Assembly: GCF_031458255.1 (NCBI RefSeq)
Contig: NZ_JAVDYC010000001.1
Span: forward strand, 1,116,001-1,180,000
Direction: 5' to 3'
DNA: 64,000 bases
Origin: Catenuloplanes niger
GTDB taxonomy: Bacteria > Actinomycetota > Actinomycetes > Mycobacteriales > Micromonosporaceae
Part shown: piece by piece, positions 7,083 to 16,300 of the stretch
How the letters are laid out: each line of letters opens with the position of its first letter
Position numbering within the stretch: the stretch's first letter is position 1
The notes under the pieces: generated by a model
Seen by the model: the letters and a program-made list of their open reading frames with translations, nothing else
Database searches by the model: none
Told to the model about the DNA's origin: nothing
Position numbers and translations under genes: made by a program

Positions 7083-9698
7083 CTAGTCGGTCACGACGCC
7101 GGTCAGCGGCGGCCGCTCGTCGGAGATCGGCCGCAGCTCGACGGTCTCGGCCGGTTCGGCCAGGTCGTCGCGGATCGTCGGGATGCTGAACTCCGCGGTC
7201 AGCGAGCCGGCCGGGATGTACGGCCACCAGTACACGACCTCGTGCAGCGGCCTCGCCGGTTCCGCGGGCACGCCGAACGTGTCGAGCAGCCATTGCGGGT
7301 CGACGTCCACCGTGGACAGCTCCGGTCCCCCGGCCGGCGGGAACGCGGCGTACACGGTCTCGGCGTAGTAGCTCTCCGACGGCGTGGAGAGCGTGAGCCG
7401 CCAGGTGAGGGTGCCGCCCTCGGTGACGCTGCCGGTGACCGGGCCCGCGGTGACGGTGCCGGCCGGGTCGTCGTTGACGACGTCGACGGTGCCGACGTAG
7501 TCGCCGACGAGCACGCCGGTCTCCGCCTTCGCGAGCACCTCGATGACCTCCGCGGTGTGGTTCCAGACGTCGTCACCGCGGACCGTGACCGGCACGTCGA
7601 TCCTGGTCTGACCCGGCCGGACGGTGGTGGTCCAGCTGACGCTGGAGGCACCGTCGGGCTGCACCACGGACAGGCGAAGGCGCGCGTCGCCGGCGCCGGT
7701 GACCGCGACCGGGATCCGGTAGGTCCGATCCTCGCCGGGCCCGCCCTCGGTGACCACGCGGCCGGCCACGTCGACGCGCGGCAGCGGGGTCGTGCGCGGG
7801 TCGGGGGTGCCCGGTGACCAACCCCAGGCGTCGATCAGCCAGGCGGTGCCGGACGCGGCGCGGGGCGTGAGCGTCAGCGTGGCGACGTCACGGACGCCGT
7901 GGCGCGGCACCCGGACCTCCTGCGCCCACACCGGTGTGCCGAACTCGCCGGCGGGCAGCCCGGTCACGGTCACGTCGCCGAGCGCGGTGGTCCTCCCGGC
8001 CGTGTCGGTCACGGACACGCCGAACGTGGCCGGCGGCGTGTTCTGCGGCACGGCCAGCCGCAGGGCCAGCCGCTCGGCGGACCCGAGCCGGGCGGCGGTG
8101 GGCGGGCTGACCGTCATCGGGGTGCCGGCCGCGGTCCAGTCGTAGCGGATCGCCTGCCGGCCGGGCTCGTCGTACAGCAGCCGGAACATCGCGGCGTGCG
8201 GCGAACCGTAGAACGGGAGCGGTTCGCACGCGTCGTCGTCGCGGGTGACCTGGTCGCAGAGCCGCGCTCCCCCGCCGGTGCGGTAGCCGTCGGCGGGCAG
8301 GATCGCGGTGGTCCGGTTGCCGCCGACCGCGTGGCTGAGCACCCGGGCCGGGTCGGCGGACGGCGCGCGGCGGCCGGTGCCGTCCAGCAGCGGCCGGACC
8401 CGGTCGTCACCGGCGACGAACAGCCGGGCGGCGGCCGCGATGTAGGTGGCGCCCATGGTCTGCTGCGCGGCCGGGGCGAGCCGGGTCGGCGCGTCCGGCC
8501 CGCACACCGCGTCGTCCGGCAGGAACCAGTCGTCGTTCGCGGGTGCGGCGGCCTGGCCGGGCGTCCACTCGGTGTTGAAGTAGTTGTGGTTCGCGCCGAC
8601 CGCGTAGAGCACGCTGTGCAGGGCACGGCCCTTGCTGACGCCGCGGGTCGCGTCGGCGAACATCTGGCCCTGCAGATCGGCCACGTCGCCGTCGCAGCCG
8701 GGCAGGATCGTCGCCGACGGTACGTCCGGGGCCGGGTTCTGCCCGAAGATCGTCGGGCCGATGAGCAGCAGACCGCGGATCGTCCACCGGGGCCGGGTGC
8801 CGGGGGTGAGCGAGTCGATCGCGGCCCGGTTGACGCCCTCACCGCCGCGGGAGTGGCCGATCAGCAACACCTTCGACAGGTCCGCGGCGGGCACGGACCG
8901 CACGATCGGCGGCGCGCCGGCCCGGCCGGCCCACACCTCGAGGTGCCGGCGCACGAGCGCGGACCGGGCGCCGGCGCCGGCCTCGTCGAGCGCGCCGTCC
9001 TGGGCGTTGATGCCGTTGGCCGCGATCGACACGGTGATGTAGCCCTGCGAGGCGAGCAGTTCCTGGGCCTGCAGATAGCCGAGGTGGCTGGGGACGGGCA
9101 CGCTGCCGGGCGCGCACGGCCAGTCGAGCGTGAAGTCGGTGCCGCCGTCCGGGGCGTAGCACCACAGGTGCCGGCCGTGCAGGAACAGCGCGAGCGGGCG
9201 GGCGCCGGGCGCGTCACGCGGGGCCACGACCTCGGCGACCATCTCGACCGGTGCGGGCAGGCCGGGCAGCGTCGCGGCGGGCAGCTCGTACCCGCCGCGC
9301 ACCGTCCGGTATGGACCCCTGATGCCGGGGTCGACCGGATTCGCGGGCAGCGGCGGGATCTCGGTGACCGGGGCCTGCGCCCGGCTCGACGACGGCCGCG
9401 CGTCGAGCGGACGGCCGCCGACCTTGACGGTCAGGTCGTCCGGGAGCGGCCCGGTGCCGACGTCGAGGCGGAGGGTGCGCTGGTCGGCGTCGGGTGCCGG
9501 GCGGCCGAGCAGTCGGTCACCGGCCCAGAACTCGACCATGGCGTCACCGATCGGCACCAACGAGTCCGAGCGCCAGGTGAGCTTGCCGTCCTCGATGGAC
9601 CAGCCGGGAGCGGCATTCGGTGGGGCGGCCGACACCGGAACGCCGGTGCCGGCCACCAGGACCGCGGCGAGCGCGGCCGTCAACAGGGTTCTGCGCAT
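7083..9698 (-). CDS. Large secreted alpha/beta hydrolase-like protein with C-terminal Calx-beta-like domain
   Basis: 871 residues from ATG 9698 (GTG 9704 possible). A signal peptide (RRTLLTAALAAVLVAGTGVP, ending at VSAAP) is followed by a beta-rich region and an alpha/beta hydrolase core with LALFLHGRHLWC, a nucleophile elbow LIGHSRGGEGVNRAA, and GANHNYFNTEW near the expected histidine. The last 200 residues are beta-strand rich, with VTEGGTLTWRLTLS and LTGVVTD typical of Calx-beta domains that bind calcium. Related secreted proteins of about 850-900 residues occur in streptomycetes. Substrate unknown. The stop TAG is part of the CTAG duplicated by the downstream IS element. Confidence 0.8.
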   Translation of the reverse strand: MRRTLLTAALAAVLVAGTGVPVSAAPPNAAPGWSIEDGKLTWRSDSLVPIGDAMVEFWAGDRLLGRPAPDADQRTLRLDVGTGPLPDDLTVKVGGRPLDARPSSSRAQAPVTEIPPLPANPVDPGIRGPYRTVRGGYELPAATLPGLPAPVEMVAEVVAPRDAPGARPLALFLHGRHLWCYAPDGGTDFTLDWPCAPGSVPVPSHLGYLQAQELLASQGYITVSIAANGINAQDGALDEAGAGARSALVRRHLEVWAGRAGAPPIVRSVPAADLSKVLLIGHSRGGEGVNRAAIDSLTPGTRPRWTIRGLLLIGPTIFGQNPAPDVPSATILPGCDGDVADLQGQMFADATRGVSKGRALHSVLYAVGANHNYFNTEWTPGQAAAPANDDWFLPDDAVCGPDAPTRLAPAAQQTMGATYIAAAARLFVAGDDRVRPLLDGTGRRAPSADPARVLSHAVGGNRTTAILPADGYRTGGGARLCDQVTRDDDACEPLPFYGSPHAAMFRLLYDEPGRQAIRYDWTAAGTPMTVSPPTAARLGSAERLALRLAVPQNTPPATFGVSVTDTAGRTTALGDVTVTGLPAGEFGTPVWAQEVRVPRHGVRDVATLTLTPRAASGTAWLIDAWGWSPGTPDPRTTPLPRVDVAGRVVTEGGPGEDRTYRIPVAVTGAGDARLRLSVVQPDGASSVSWTTTVRPGQTRIDVPVTVRGDDVWNHTAEVIEVLAKAETGVLVGDYVGTVDVVNDDPAGTVTAGPVTGSVTEGGTLTWRLTLSTPSESYYAETVYAAFPPAGGPELSTVDVDPQWLLDTFGVPAEPARPLHEVVYWWPYIPAGSLTAEFSIPTIRDDLAEPAETVELRPISDERPPLTGVVTD

Positions 9699-9881
9699 GC
9701 CCACTTTCTAGCAATACATGTCGATGCCTGGTCACGGGCGCGGCAGGGTGGCGTATCAGGCAGCGGACGACCGGCCCGCTCGCCGGCGCTCCTCCCTGCC
9801 GGTCCCGGCGTGGCCGTGCGCGGGCTCGGCGGCGGGCCGGCAGCACGCCGCCGGTGGCACGTCCGAGAGCCGAGCCCCGGA

Positions 9882-10367
9882 TCAGGCGCCGAGCAGCTCG
9901 TCGATCTGGTTGATCGCCGTGGTGGCGCCCTCCACCACTCCCATGTCCAGCACCTGCTGCAGCGCGTCGGCGGACGCGTACCGGCTGACGTAGACCGCCC
10001 GGGTGCCGCCGTCGTGCGCGGTGAAGGTGTAGACGTTCGACGAGGCCGGCAGCCCCGGCAGCGGGTTGAAGTCCAGGTCGGCGAACCCGTCCTGGAAGGA
10101 GAACGACCGCGGCTCGTCCACCTCCGTGACCTGCCAGTACCCGGCGTGCTTGTCGCCCTCGGGCCCGGTCATGTAGTAGGTGACGCGGCCGCCGGGCGAC
10201 AGGTCGTGGTCGACGACCGTGGCCGGGTAGCCGGGCGGCCCCCAGATCTTCTCCAGCTGGCGCGGATCGGCGTACACCCGCCAGACGCGCTCGACCGGCG
10301 CGGCGAAGTCCGCGGTCATCGTCAGGGTCAGGTCGTCGAGGTCGTGCCGGACATCGGTCACGGGCAT
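9882..10367 (-). CDS. SRPBCC/AHSA1-domain protein
   Basis: 161 residues, cytosolic. The fold family (START/Bet v1, AHSA1 branch) shows in ADFAAPVERVWRVYADPRQL, IWGPPGYPATVVDHDLSPGG and YYMTGPEGDKHAGYWQVTEV. Such proteins bind hydrophobic ligands in a cavity; no catalytic residues are known for this branch. It begins three bases after the HTH repressor stop, and its GGAGG ribosome site lies in the end of that gene, so the two are translationally coupled. The pair is a widespread actinobacterial module. Confidence 0.92.
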   Translation of the reverse strand: MPVTDVRHDLDDLTLTMTADFAAPVERVWRVYADPRQLEKIWGPPGYPATVVDHDLSPGGRVTYYMTGPEGDKHAGYWQVTEVDEPRSFSFQDGFADLDFNPLPGLPASSNVYTFTAHDGGTRAVYVSRYASADALQQVLDMGVVEGATTAINQIDELLGA

Positions 10368-10370
10368 CGG

Positions 10371-10715
10371 TCAGTCCTCCTGCTCGGGGTCGAATGCGAG
10401 AAGCGCGTCGATACGGGCGACGCGGCCGCGCCAGATCTCCTCCAGCTCGGCCAGCATGGCCGCCACCGACCGCACGGTCGCCACGTCACCGCTGGCCAGT
10501 TGCTCACGGCCGACGCGTCGCTTGGTCACCAGGCCGGCTCGCTCCAGCACGGCGACATGTTTCTGGACCGCGGCGAAGCTCATGTCGTACTCCGCCGCGA
10601 GGGCCGAGACGGAAAGCTCCCGGACCAGCACGCGACGCAGGATGTCACGCCGGGTGCGGTCGGCGAGCGCATGGAACAGAGCGTCCGCCCGCTCCACGTT
10701 CTCCTCGGTCACCAC
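10371..10715 (-). CDS. ArsR-like winged-helix repressor (HTH_20 type)
   Basis: About 114 residues. LFHALADRTRRDILRRVLVR and SVSALAAEYDMSFAAVQKHV are the winged-helix recognition segments of this family; there are no metal-binding cysteines, so it is not a metal sensor. No ribosome site precedes the GTG codons at 10715 and 10712, and the operator-like repeat ends 7 bp upstream, so a leaderless transcript is likely. A TTG at 10727 would extend it into the operator and is less likely. It leads the operon with the SRPBCC gene and probably represses both. Confidence 0.88.
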   Translation of the reverse strand: MVTEENVERADALFHALADRTRRDILRRVLVRELSVSALAAEYDMSFAAVQKHVAVLERAGLVTKRRVGREQLASGDVATVRSVAAMLAELEEIWRGRVARIDALLAFDPEQED

Positions 10716-10722
10716 CCCAATA

Positions 10723-10740
10723 TACAACCAATCAGTTGTA
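10723..10740. promoter_or_regulatory. TACAAC-N6-GTTGTA operator
   Basis: A perfect 6-6-6 inverted repeat immediately upstream of the HTH repressor start. Its AT-rich content stands out from the surroundings, and position and symmetry fit autoregulation by the winged-helix protein. Binding is inferred. Confidence 0.65.
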
Positions 10741-10866
10741 CGTTGTCAACGGCGCCGACGACACGACCCCACCCGGTGCCGGCCGCCGGCCCCGGGGCGC
10801 GCCGCGGATCCGGCGGCGCGACGGCGGTCGCGGCTCGTCCCGGTGCCGCGCGGAACCGGCTCCGAC

Positions 10867-10909
10867 GCCGGCCGGCAAGCGGAGCGCGAGCGGAGTCTTG
10901 CCGGCCGGC
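10867..10909. repeat. 13-bp perfect hairpin in intergenic region
   Basis: GCCGGCCGGCAAG (10867-10879) pairs exactly with 10897-10909 across a 17-nt loop. It lies in the 350-bp gap between the repressor operon and the SDR gene, where no coding sequence is seen. No T-run follows. It could be a terminator for unseen transcription or an RNA structure; neither flanking gene ends here. Confidence 0.5.
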
Positions 10910-11092
10910 GAGGTTGGCCCGCGGGAGCATGCGGGCCGCACCACGCCGGAAGCGGGAAGATCACGACCTTCGGCCCCTGGTCCATGTGAGTGCGTGGCCC
11001 GGTCTACTGCGGCGGTGCCGGCCGGATGCGTCTCGAGCAGCGGGGCTCTGGGTAAAGGGCGATCCTGACGGAGCGCGCGAAGGGACCCGATC

Positions 11093-11830
11093 ATGGCCGA
11101 TACCGCGATCGTCACCGGTGCCGGTGACGGGCTGGGGCGCGAGATCGCGCTCGGCCTGGCCCGGGCCGGGTACGGCGTCGTCGTGACCGATGTCGACGAG
11201 CGGGCCGCGCGGACGTGCGCGGACCTGATCGAGGGGCACGGCGCACCGGCCCACGCGCTGCGGGCCGACGTCCGGCAGCCCCAGGACCTCGATCGCGTCG
11301 TGACGCTCGCGCGGGAGCTCGGCGGGCCGCACGTGCTCGTCAACAACGCCGGCGGCTGGACACCGCAGCGACAGTATCCGCAAGCGGCGGCCGACGAGTG
11401 GACGGCGACGATCCACCTGAACCTGATCGCGCCGATGAGGCTCAGCCAGCTCGTGCTCGAACCCATGCGGGCCCGGGGCGGCGGCGCCGTCGTCAACATC
11501 GCCTCCAGCGGTGGAATCGGTTTCGAGGCCTACGGTTCACCCGAGTACGGCGCGGCCAAGGCCGGCCTGATCCGTTTCACCGCGACCCTGGCCGGCCTGG
11601 CGGACACCCACGGGGTCCGGATGATGTGCGTGGCTCCGGACTGGATCGGGCTGAGCCGGGCGCACGCCCAGTGGCAGCGCATGAGCGCCGGGGAGCGCGC
11701 CGCATCCCGCCCGCTGATCCCTCCGGCCGAGGTCGTCGCCGTCGTCCTGGACCTCGTCGCGCGGGGAAACGGCGGAACGGTCGTGGAGATGTGGGGAGGC
11801 GGTCAGCGCATCGTGCACGGCGCGGGGTGA
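11093..11830 (+). CDS. Short-chain dehydrogenase/reductase (SDR)
   Basis: 245 residues, a classical SDR. The dinucleotide motif TGAGDGLGREIA is near residue 8, the structural motif is LVNNAGG near residue 81, the catalytic Ser lies in NIASSGGIG and the catalytic Tyr/Lys pair is YGSPEYGAAKAG. Asp after the second strand (VVTDVDE) favours NAD(H) over NADPH. GAAGGGA precedes the ATG. It stands alone, with a convergent lectin gene downstream. Substrate unknown. Confidence 0.93.
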   Translation: MADTAIVTGAGDGLGREIALGLARAGYGVVVTDVDERAARTCADLIEGHGAPAHALRADVRQPQDLDRVVTLARELGGPHVLVNNAGGWTPQRQYPQAAADEWTATIHLNLIAPMRLSQLVLEPMRARGGGAVVNIASSGGIGFEAYGSPEYGAAKAGLIRFTATLAGLADTHGVRMMCVAPDWIGLSRAHAQWQRMSAGERAASRPLIPPAEVVAVVLDLVARGNGGTVVEMWGGGQRIVHGAG

Positions 11831-11865
11831 GGAGCGCGCGGCTGTCCCCCGCGTCGCACGATCAG

Positions 11866-11890
11866 CGCGGCGGACGTGACGCCCGCCGCG
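11866..11890. terminator. Short GC-rich hairpin between convergent genes
   Basis: CGCGGCGG and CCGCCGCG (11866-11873, 11883-11890) form an 8-bp stem between the SDR stop and the lectin gene stop. Position suggests a shared bidirectional terminator. The stem is short and low in complexity. Confidence 0.4.
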
Positions 11891-11918
11891 GCCGCTCCCG
11901 GATGCATGACAATCTCGG

Positions 11919-12428
11919 TCAGCGGTTTCCGAGCCACTGCCAGTATTGGCTTTCCCGGCCCGCACAGGGCTCCGTGGTGAGCAGGAACCCGCCGTAGCTG
12001 TCATCATTCGACCTGGTCAGGCAGAGGCCGGGGTAGGCCACGCTGTCGAAGTACGGTCGATCGCCCGCGTAGCGGACGGCCCAGTACTGCTGCGGGCTGG
12101 TGACACAGGAGTAACCGACGGCCTGCCGGCCGTTTCCGTACGCCGTCAAGCAGGAGTTGAAGTTCGCCGATCCGCTGTTGCCGATGATCCGATACACGTC
12201 GGGGTCCCCGGTGGTGTGCTGAAAGTACTGCCATTGATAGCGGAAGTCGCCGTTGCAGCCGGAGAAGACCCGCCAGCCGAATTGCACCGAGTGGTCCAGG
12301 CAGCCACCGGCGCTGTTCTTCACGTACCAGTACCCCGTGGCCGCGCTCGCGGGAGCCGCGCCGACGACGATCAGCGCGAGGACCGCGACGAGCACGGTGA
12401 GCAGTCTGGTGGGCTTCCATACCTTCAC
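11919..12428 (-). CDS. Small secreted ricin-type (beta-trefoil) lectin
   Basis: 169 residues. A signal peptide (hydrophobic residues 9-29, APASA cleavage site) leads to a mature domain of about 140 residues. Three repeats are visible, each with a CL.. start, a second Cys and a QxW-like end: CLDHS..GC..YQWQY, CLTAYGNG..SC..QQYWAV, LCLTRSND..PC..SQYWQW. That is the beta-trefoil (QxW)3 pattern of carbohydrate-binding ricin B domains. No catalytic domain is attached, so it is probably a free extracellular lectin. The upstream region at 12429-12657 holds no gene. Confidence 0.8.
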   Translation of the reverse strand: MKVWKPTRLLTVLVAVLALIVVGAAPASAATGYWYVKNSAGGCLDHSVQFGWRVFSGCNGDFRYQWQYFQHTTGDPDVYRIIGNSGSANFNSCLTAYGNGRQAVGYSCVTSPQQYWAVRYAGDRPYFDSVAYPGLCLTRSNDDSYGGFLLTTEPCAGRESQYWQWLGNR

Positions 12429-12657
12429 GAGCGTTCTCCCTCGGGTGCGTGTCAGACCGGGGCGGACGGCGCCGGCCGGTGCCCTCAGGCTAGGAACGCG
12501 GCTGCCGACCGGTCACGACACCTGTTCCGGGAACAGCGGGCCGCCGGCACCCCCGCACCGAATCGACTCCACGGCGCCGGGTCCGTTCTGAATTCGGGCT
12601 GAGAGTTGCCGGTTACGTTCCTCCGTACGGAGACACCCATCCTTTTCGGAGGCGACC

Positions 12658-13122
12658 GTGACAGCACGTCGAATCCTCATTCGCTCGATTCTCGGTATCG
12701 CGATCGGACTGACGCTGACCGTGACCGCCGGCCCACCCACCGCCGCGGCCGCGGCGAGCGCGTCACCGGTCACGTGGCGGCTCAGAGACCTGCATCAGCG
12801 CTTCTGTACGCCCACCGGCCTCGCGCGCCTCATCTACTTCCCCGTCTTCATCGAGGGCGCCTGGTCGCAGGAACTCCGCATCCGGCTCGTGGACACTCCG
12901 CCGGGGTTCGAGCCGACAGCGGGCCCGGACGTCCCGCCCGGCCACTCGGACGACGTCGGCGCCGTGGGCGCGGCGTCGGCCTGGATGCCCGCGATCCCGG
13001 AGAAGTCCGAGTACGTGCTGACGGTGCGCGCCACCTCGGGCTCCGAGACGCAAGAGGTCCCGGTGTATCTCGGCATCGACGACGACTGGCTGAACTGCAT
13101 CAACAACGGGCCACGGGGATGA
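12658..13122 (+). CDS. Small secreted protein, DUF5980-like
   Basis: 154 residues from GTG 12658 with GGAGG seven bases upstream. A signal peptide (residues 1-37, ending at AAAA) precedes a domain with TWRLRDLHQRFC, VFIEGAWSQELRI and VPVYLGIDDDW, which I recall as resembling the actinobacterial DUF5980 family of uncharacterised secreted proteins. Two cysteines (in QRFC and LNCINN) could form a disulphide. Function unknown. A 12-bp palindrome CTCCGTACGGAG at 12621-12632 lies in its leader. Confidence 0.65.
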   Translation: MTARRILIRSILGIAIGLTLTVTAGPPTAAAAASASPVTWRLRDLHQRFCTPTGLARLIYFPVFIEGAWSQELRIRLVDTPPGFEPTAGPDVPPGHSDDVGAVGAASAWMPAIPEKSEYVLTVRATSGSETQEVPVYLGIDDDWLNCINNGPRG

Positions 13123-13343
13123 CCCCGATCGGCCCGGACACGTCTTCCGCGGGCCGCTGACGACGGGACGCGGCGTGGTCACCGCTCGCCGGACGCGCAC
13201 CGGCACCGGTCCGGACCGGTGCGGAGCGCGCGCCGACGTGGGCGCGCCGGGCGGTGGCTGAGCCGTGGCCGCCGCGGCCGGCGCCGGCCGCGGTCGGCGG
13301 GCCGGTGATCGATGGCCGCCGTGCTCGTCGCGGCGGACGGCAC

Positions 13344-13378
13344 AGCGGCTCGGGCGCGCTGCCGGCGCCCGAGCCGCT
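13344..13378 (-). terminator. Terminator hairpin of subtilase gene
   Basis: AGCGGCTCGGGCGC (13344-13357) pairs perfectly with 13365-13378 over a 7-nt loop. It starts 8 bp after the subtilase stop codon. There is no T-run, as usual in actinomycetes. Confidence 0.75.
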
Positions 13379-13385
13379 GCCCGGC

Positions 13386-16300
13386 TCACCGCAGGCCGAA
13401 CGCCCTCGTGATGCGCTGTTCGACCGTGTTGCCCCGCGCGTCGCGGGCGCTGGTGCGCAACGTGACGAACTGGGCCGTCCTGGGCGCCGCGATCCGCGTG
13501 CTCCAGCCGTCCGGCTGCCGGCGGAGCGTCGTCCGGTGCCAGGTGGCCCCGTCGTCGTACGAGACGTCGAGCGTGACCGTCCGCACGACTCCGGGATCGG
13601 TCGCCGTAGCCAGCGTGGAGGCGGCGATCGTCAGGTCGAAGGTCCGACGCGCCCGGCCGTCCCGGTCGGTGTCCACGTCGTAGTCGAGCTGGATCAGCGG
13701 TGGGCTGATCACCGTCCCCGGCTGCACGTCACCGGAGCTGAACGACCACTCGGTGCGGGTGCTGGTCGAGTAGGGCCCGGGCCACGCGTCCCGGTTGTTC
13801 TCCGACACCAGCCGGTACGGAAGCACCTGCGCCGGCAGCGAACCGGCGGCCAGCAGCGCGTTGTACCGGTCGTTGGCGCCCACCACCTTGTCACCCTGAT
13901 AAAGGGTCAGCCGGTTGTCGGCGCCCGGGTTGTCGCCGGTGCTGCCCGCGTGCGCGGCGCCCGAGTCGCCCCAGCCGGGGATGTTGGCGAAGAACCAGCC
14001 GCCTTCCTGGCGGAAGACGTTGAGGCCGTCCGGCTCGTCCACCAGGCGGGGCCGCTGCACCGGGCCGAACCACCGCTGCTGCTGCACCGAACCGGCCCGG
14101 TACGCGGTCGGCGCGGTGTGCTGGGCCTGCTCCCCCGGTATCGCCACGTTGGAGATCCACTTCCGGCCGGCGGTGACCCAGTCCGTGCGGTCACCGCGGG
14201 CCGGAGCCTCGGCGTGGTCCAGGAACATCGGGAACCCGAGGGAATTGATCTCGGACCGTTGCTCGATCGCGCGGCCGGGGCGCCAGTTGTCGAACGACAT
14301 GTCGACCCGGGCCAGACTGCCCGGCGTGGCCCGGTAGGACAGGTCCGCCGGCACCGCGCCGACGTAGTCGGTGACCAGGTCGTAGGCGTACTCGGTGACC
14401 GGGTGCGAGGTGACGTCCAGCCGCACACCACGCTCGCGCTGGATGCGGGCGATGAGTTTCTCACCCTCGTCACGGGTGAGGGTGGCGACGGTGACCGGTG
14501 GCGGATCCGACGGCATCCACACCGTACCGGGCCAGGGCTCGAGGCGACCCGGGCCGTCGTTGACGACGAGCAGCAGCTTGGCGCCCGCCGCGGCCGCCGC
14601 GACGGCCCGGTCCTGGATCGAGGTCTCGCCACCGGCCCGGACCACCAGCGCCTTGCCGCGCACGGCACCGCCCAGCACCGCGTCGAGGCTGCGCACCGTG
14701 GCCGGCAACGGTGTCGCGCCCTGCCGCACCCGCAGGTCGTCATAGCCGGCGACGGTGAGTTCGGGCTGGGCGAGGCGCCAGCGTGCCGACGCGGTCAAGG
14801 TGCCGTCCGGAACCTTGCCGGTCGGCAACACCCAGACGCTGTCGTACTCCGGTCCCGGATACCACGCGTCCAGCCACGGATTGCCGCCGGTGATGTCCCG
14901 GATGAGCGTGAACCGGGACGCGGTCACCGTGGACGGCAGCGGGGTGCTCGCGGTCAACCGGCGGGCCTTGGCCGAGTCGAAGACCACCGTGCGGTCCCCG
15001 TCCAGCTGGATGCCGGTCACCGGCAGGATCGCCAGACCCATGGAGCTCGGCCCGTGGGTCCCCTCGACGTCGCCGGTCAGATAGGCGGTGTACGTGCCCA
15101 CCGGCAGCCGCAGGTCGAGCGCTCCCGTCTCGTCGATCATCTGGATGACCGTCCGGTCACGGCTCAACACGACGACCACGCCACCGAGCGGCTTGCCGCT
15201 GCGGTCCCGGCCCCGCAGCGCGAGCTGATGGCGTGGGCCTTCCTTGCCACCACCGACGGAGGTACGCAGGCCGCCGGTCGCGGTCACGTAGCCGGAGAAG
15301 GTCTGCTCGGGCGGGACCCGGTCGAACGACGTCGTCGCCGTCACCGTGGCGGTGCCGTGGGCCGGCACGGTGACCCGCTTCGCCGACAGGGTGACCAGGT
15401 CGAGCGAGGAAGTCAGATCGAGCGTCACCGGAGCCGCGCCGACGTTGGTATAGGTGATCTCCCGGTCGACCGGGCCGGTCGGCGCGGTGGGATAGGACGG
15501 ATAACCGAAGTTGACCGAACCCGTCGCGAAGACCGTGGCACGCGCCGTCGCGGCGACGTCGAGCCGGCCCGTACCACCCTGGTAGGCGTTCAGGTCCGGG
15601 GTGGCCTTGGTCGTGCTGACCAGGGCGTCCTTGAGCTGCTGACCCTTCAGCTCGGAATGCGCCGCGGCGACCAGCGCGGCGGCGCCGGCGACGTGCGGCG
15701 TCGCCATCGACGTGCCGCTCATCGACAGGTAGGGCCCCTCACCGGTCGCGCTGAGGTGGGAACGGGCGGCCACGATGTTCACGCCCGGCGCGGTCAGGTC
15801 GGGCTTGAGCGCCCGATCACCGACCCGCGGCCCCTGACTGGAGAAGCCGGCGAGCACGTCGTGGCCGTCCACGGCGCCGACGGTCAGCGCCGCGTCGGCG
15901 GCACCCGGCGTACCCACGGTGTACTTGCTCGGGCCCGCGTTGCCGGCCGCGATGACGAACAACGCGCCGGTCTCCTCGCTGAGCTGGTTCACGGCCACAC
16001 TCATCGGGTCCGTACCGTCGGTCGGGTCACCGCCGAGGCTCATGCTGACGATGCGGGCGCGCTGGTCACGGACCGCCCACTCCATGCCACTGATGATCCA
16101 CGACGCCTGGCCGAAGCCCTCGTTGTCGAGCACCTTACCGACGTGCAGGCGGGCGCCCGGCGCGACGCCGCGCTCCTTGCCACCGGACGCGGCACCGCTG
16201 CCGGCGATCGTGGACGCGACGTGGGTGCCGTGGCCCATGCCGTCCTCGACCGACTCGCCGGGCACGAACGACGTGGTCGAGGCCACCGCGTCGGCCAGGT

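Larger units (their letters stand above)
6059..7086 (-). mobile_element. Intact IS5-family (IS427-group-like) insertion sequence with CTAG target duplication
   Basis: The element proper is 6063-7082 (1020 bp). It is bounded by a perfect 16-bp terminal inverted repeat, AGCGTGTATCGAAGTC at the left and its complement at 7067-7082. CTAG flanks it on both sides (6059-6062 and 7083-7086), as expected for the IS427 group of IS5. One transposase gene fills it. Perfect ends, direct repeat and an open transposase frame suggest a recent, possibly active insertion. Diverged fragments related to the same transposase lie at 43.6 and 50.6 kb. Confidence 0.92.

Noticed and set aside
7899-11186. 1095-residue plus-strand open frame
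   Set aside because: It runs antisense through the secreted hydrolase, SRPBCC and repressor genes and has the Arg/Gly/Val-rich composition of a high-GC shadow frame, with no domain.
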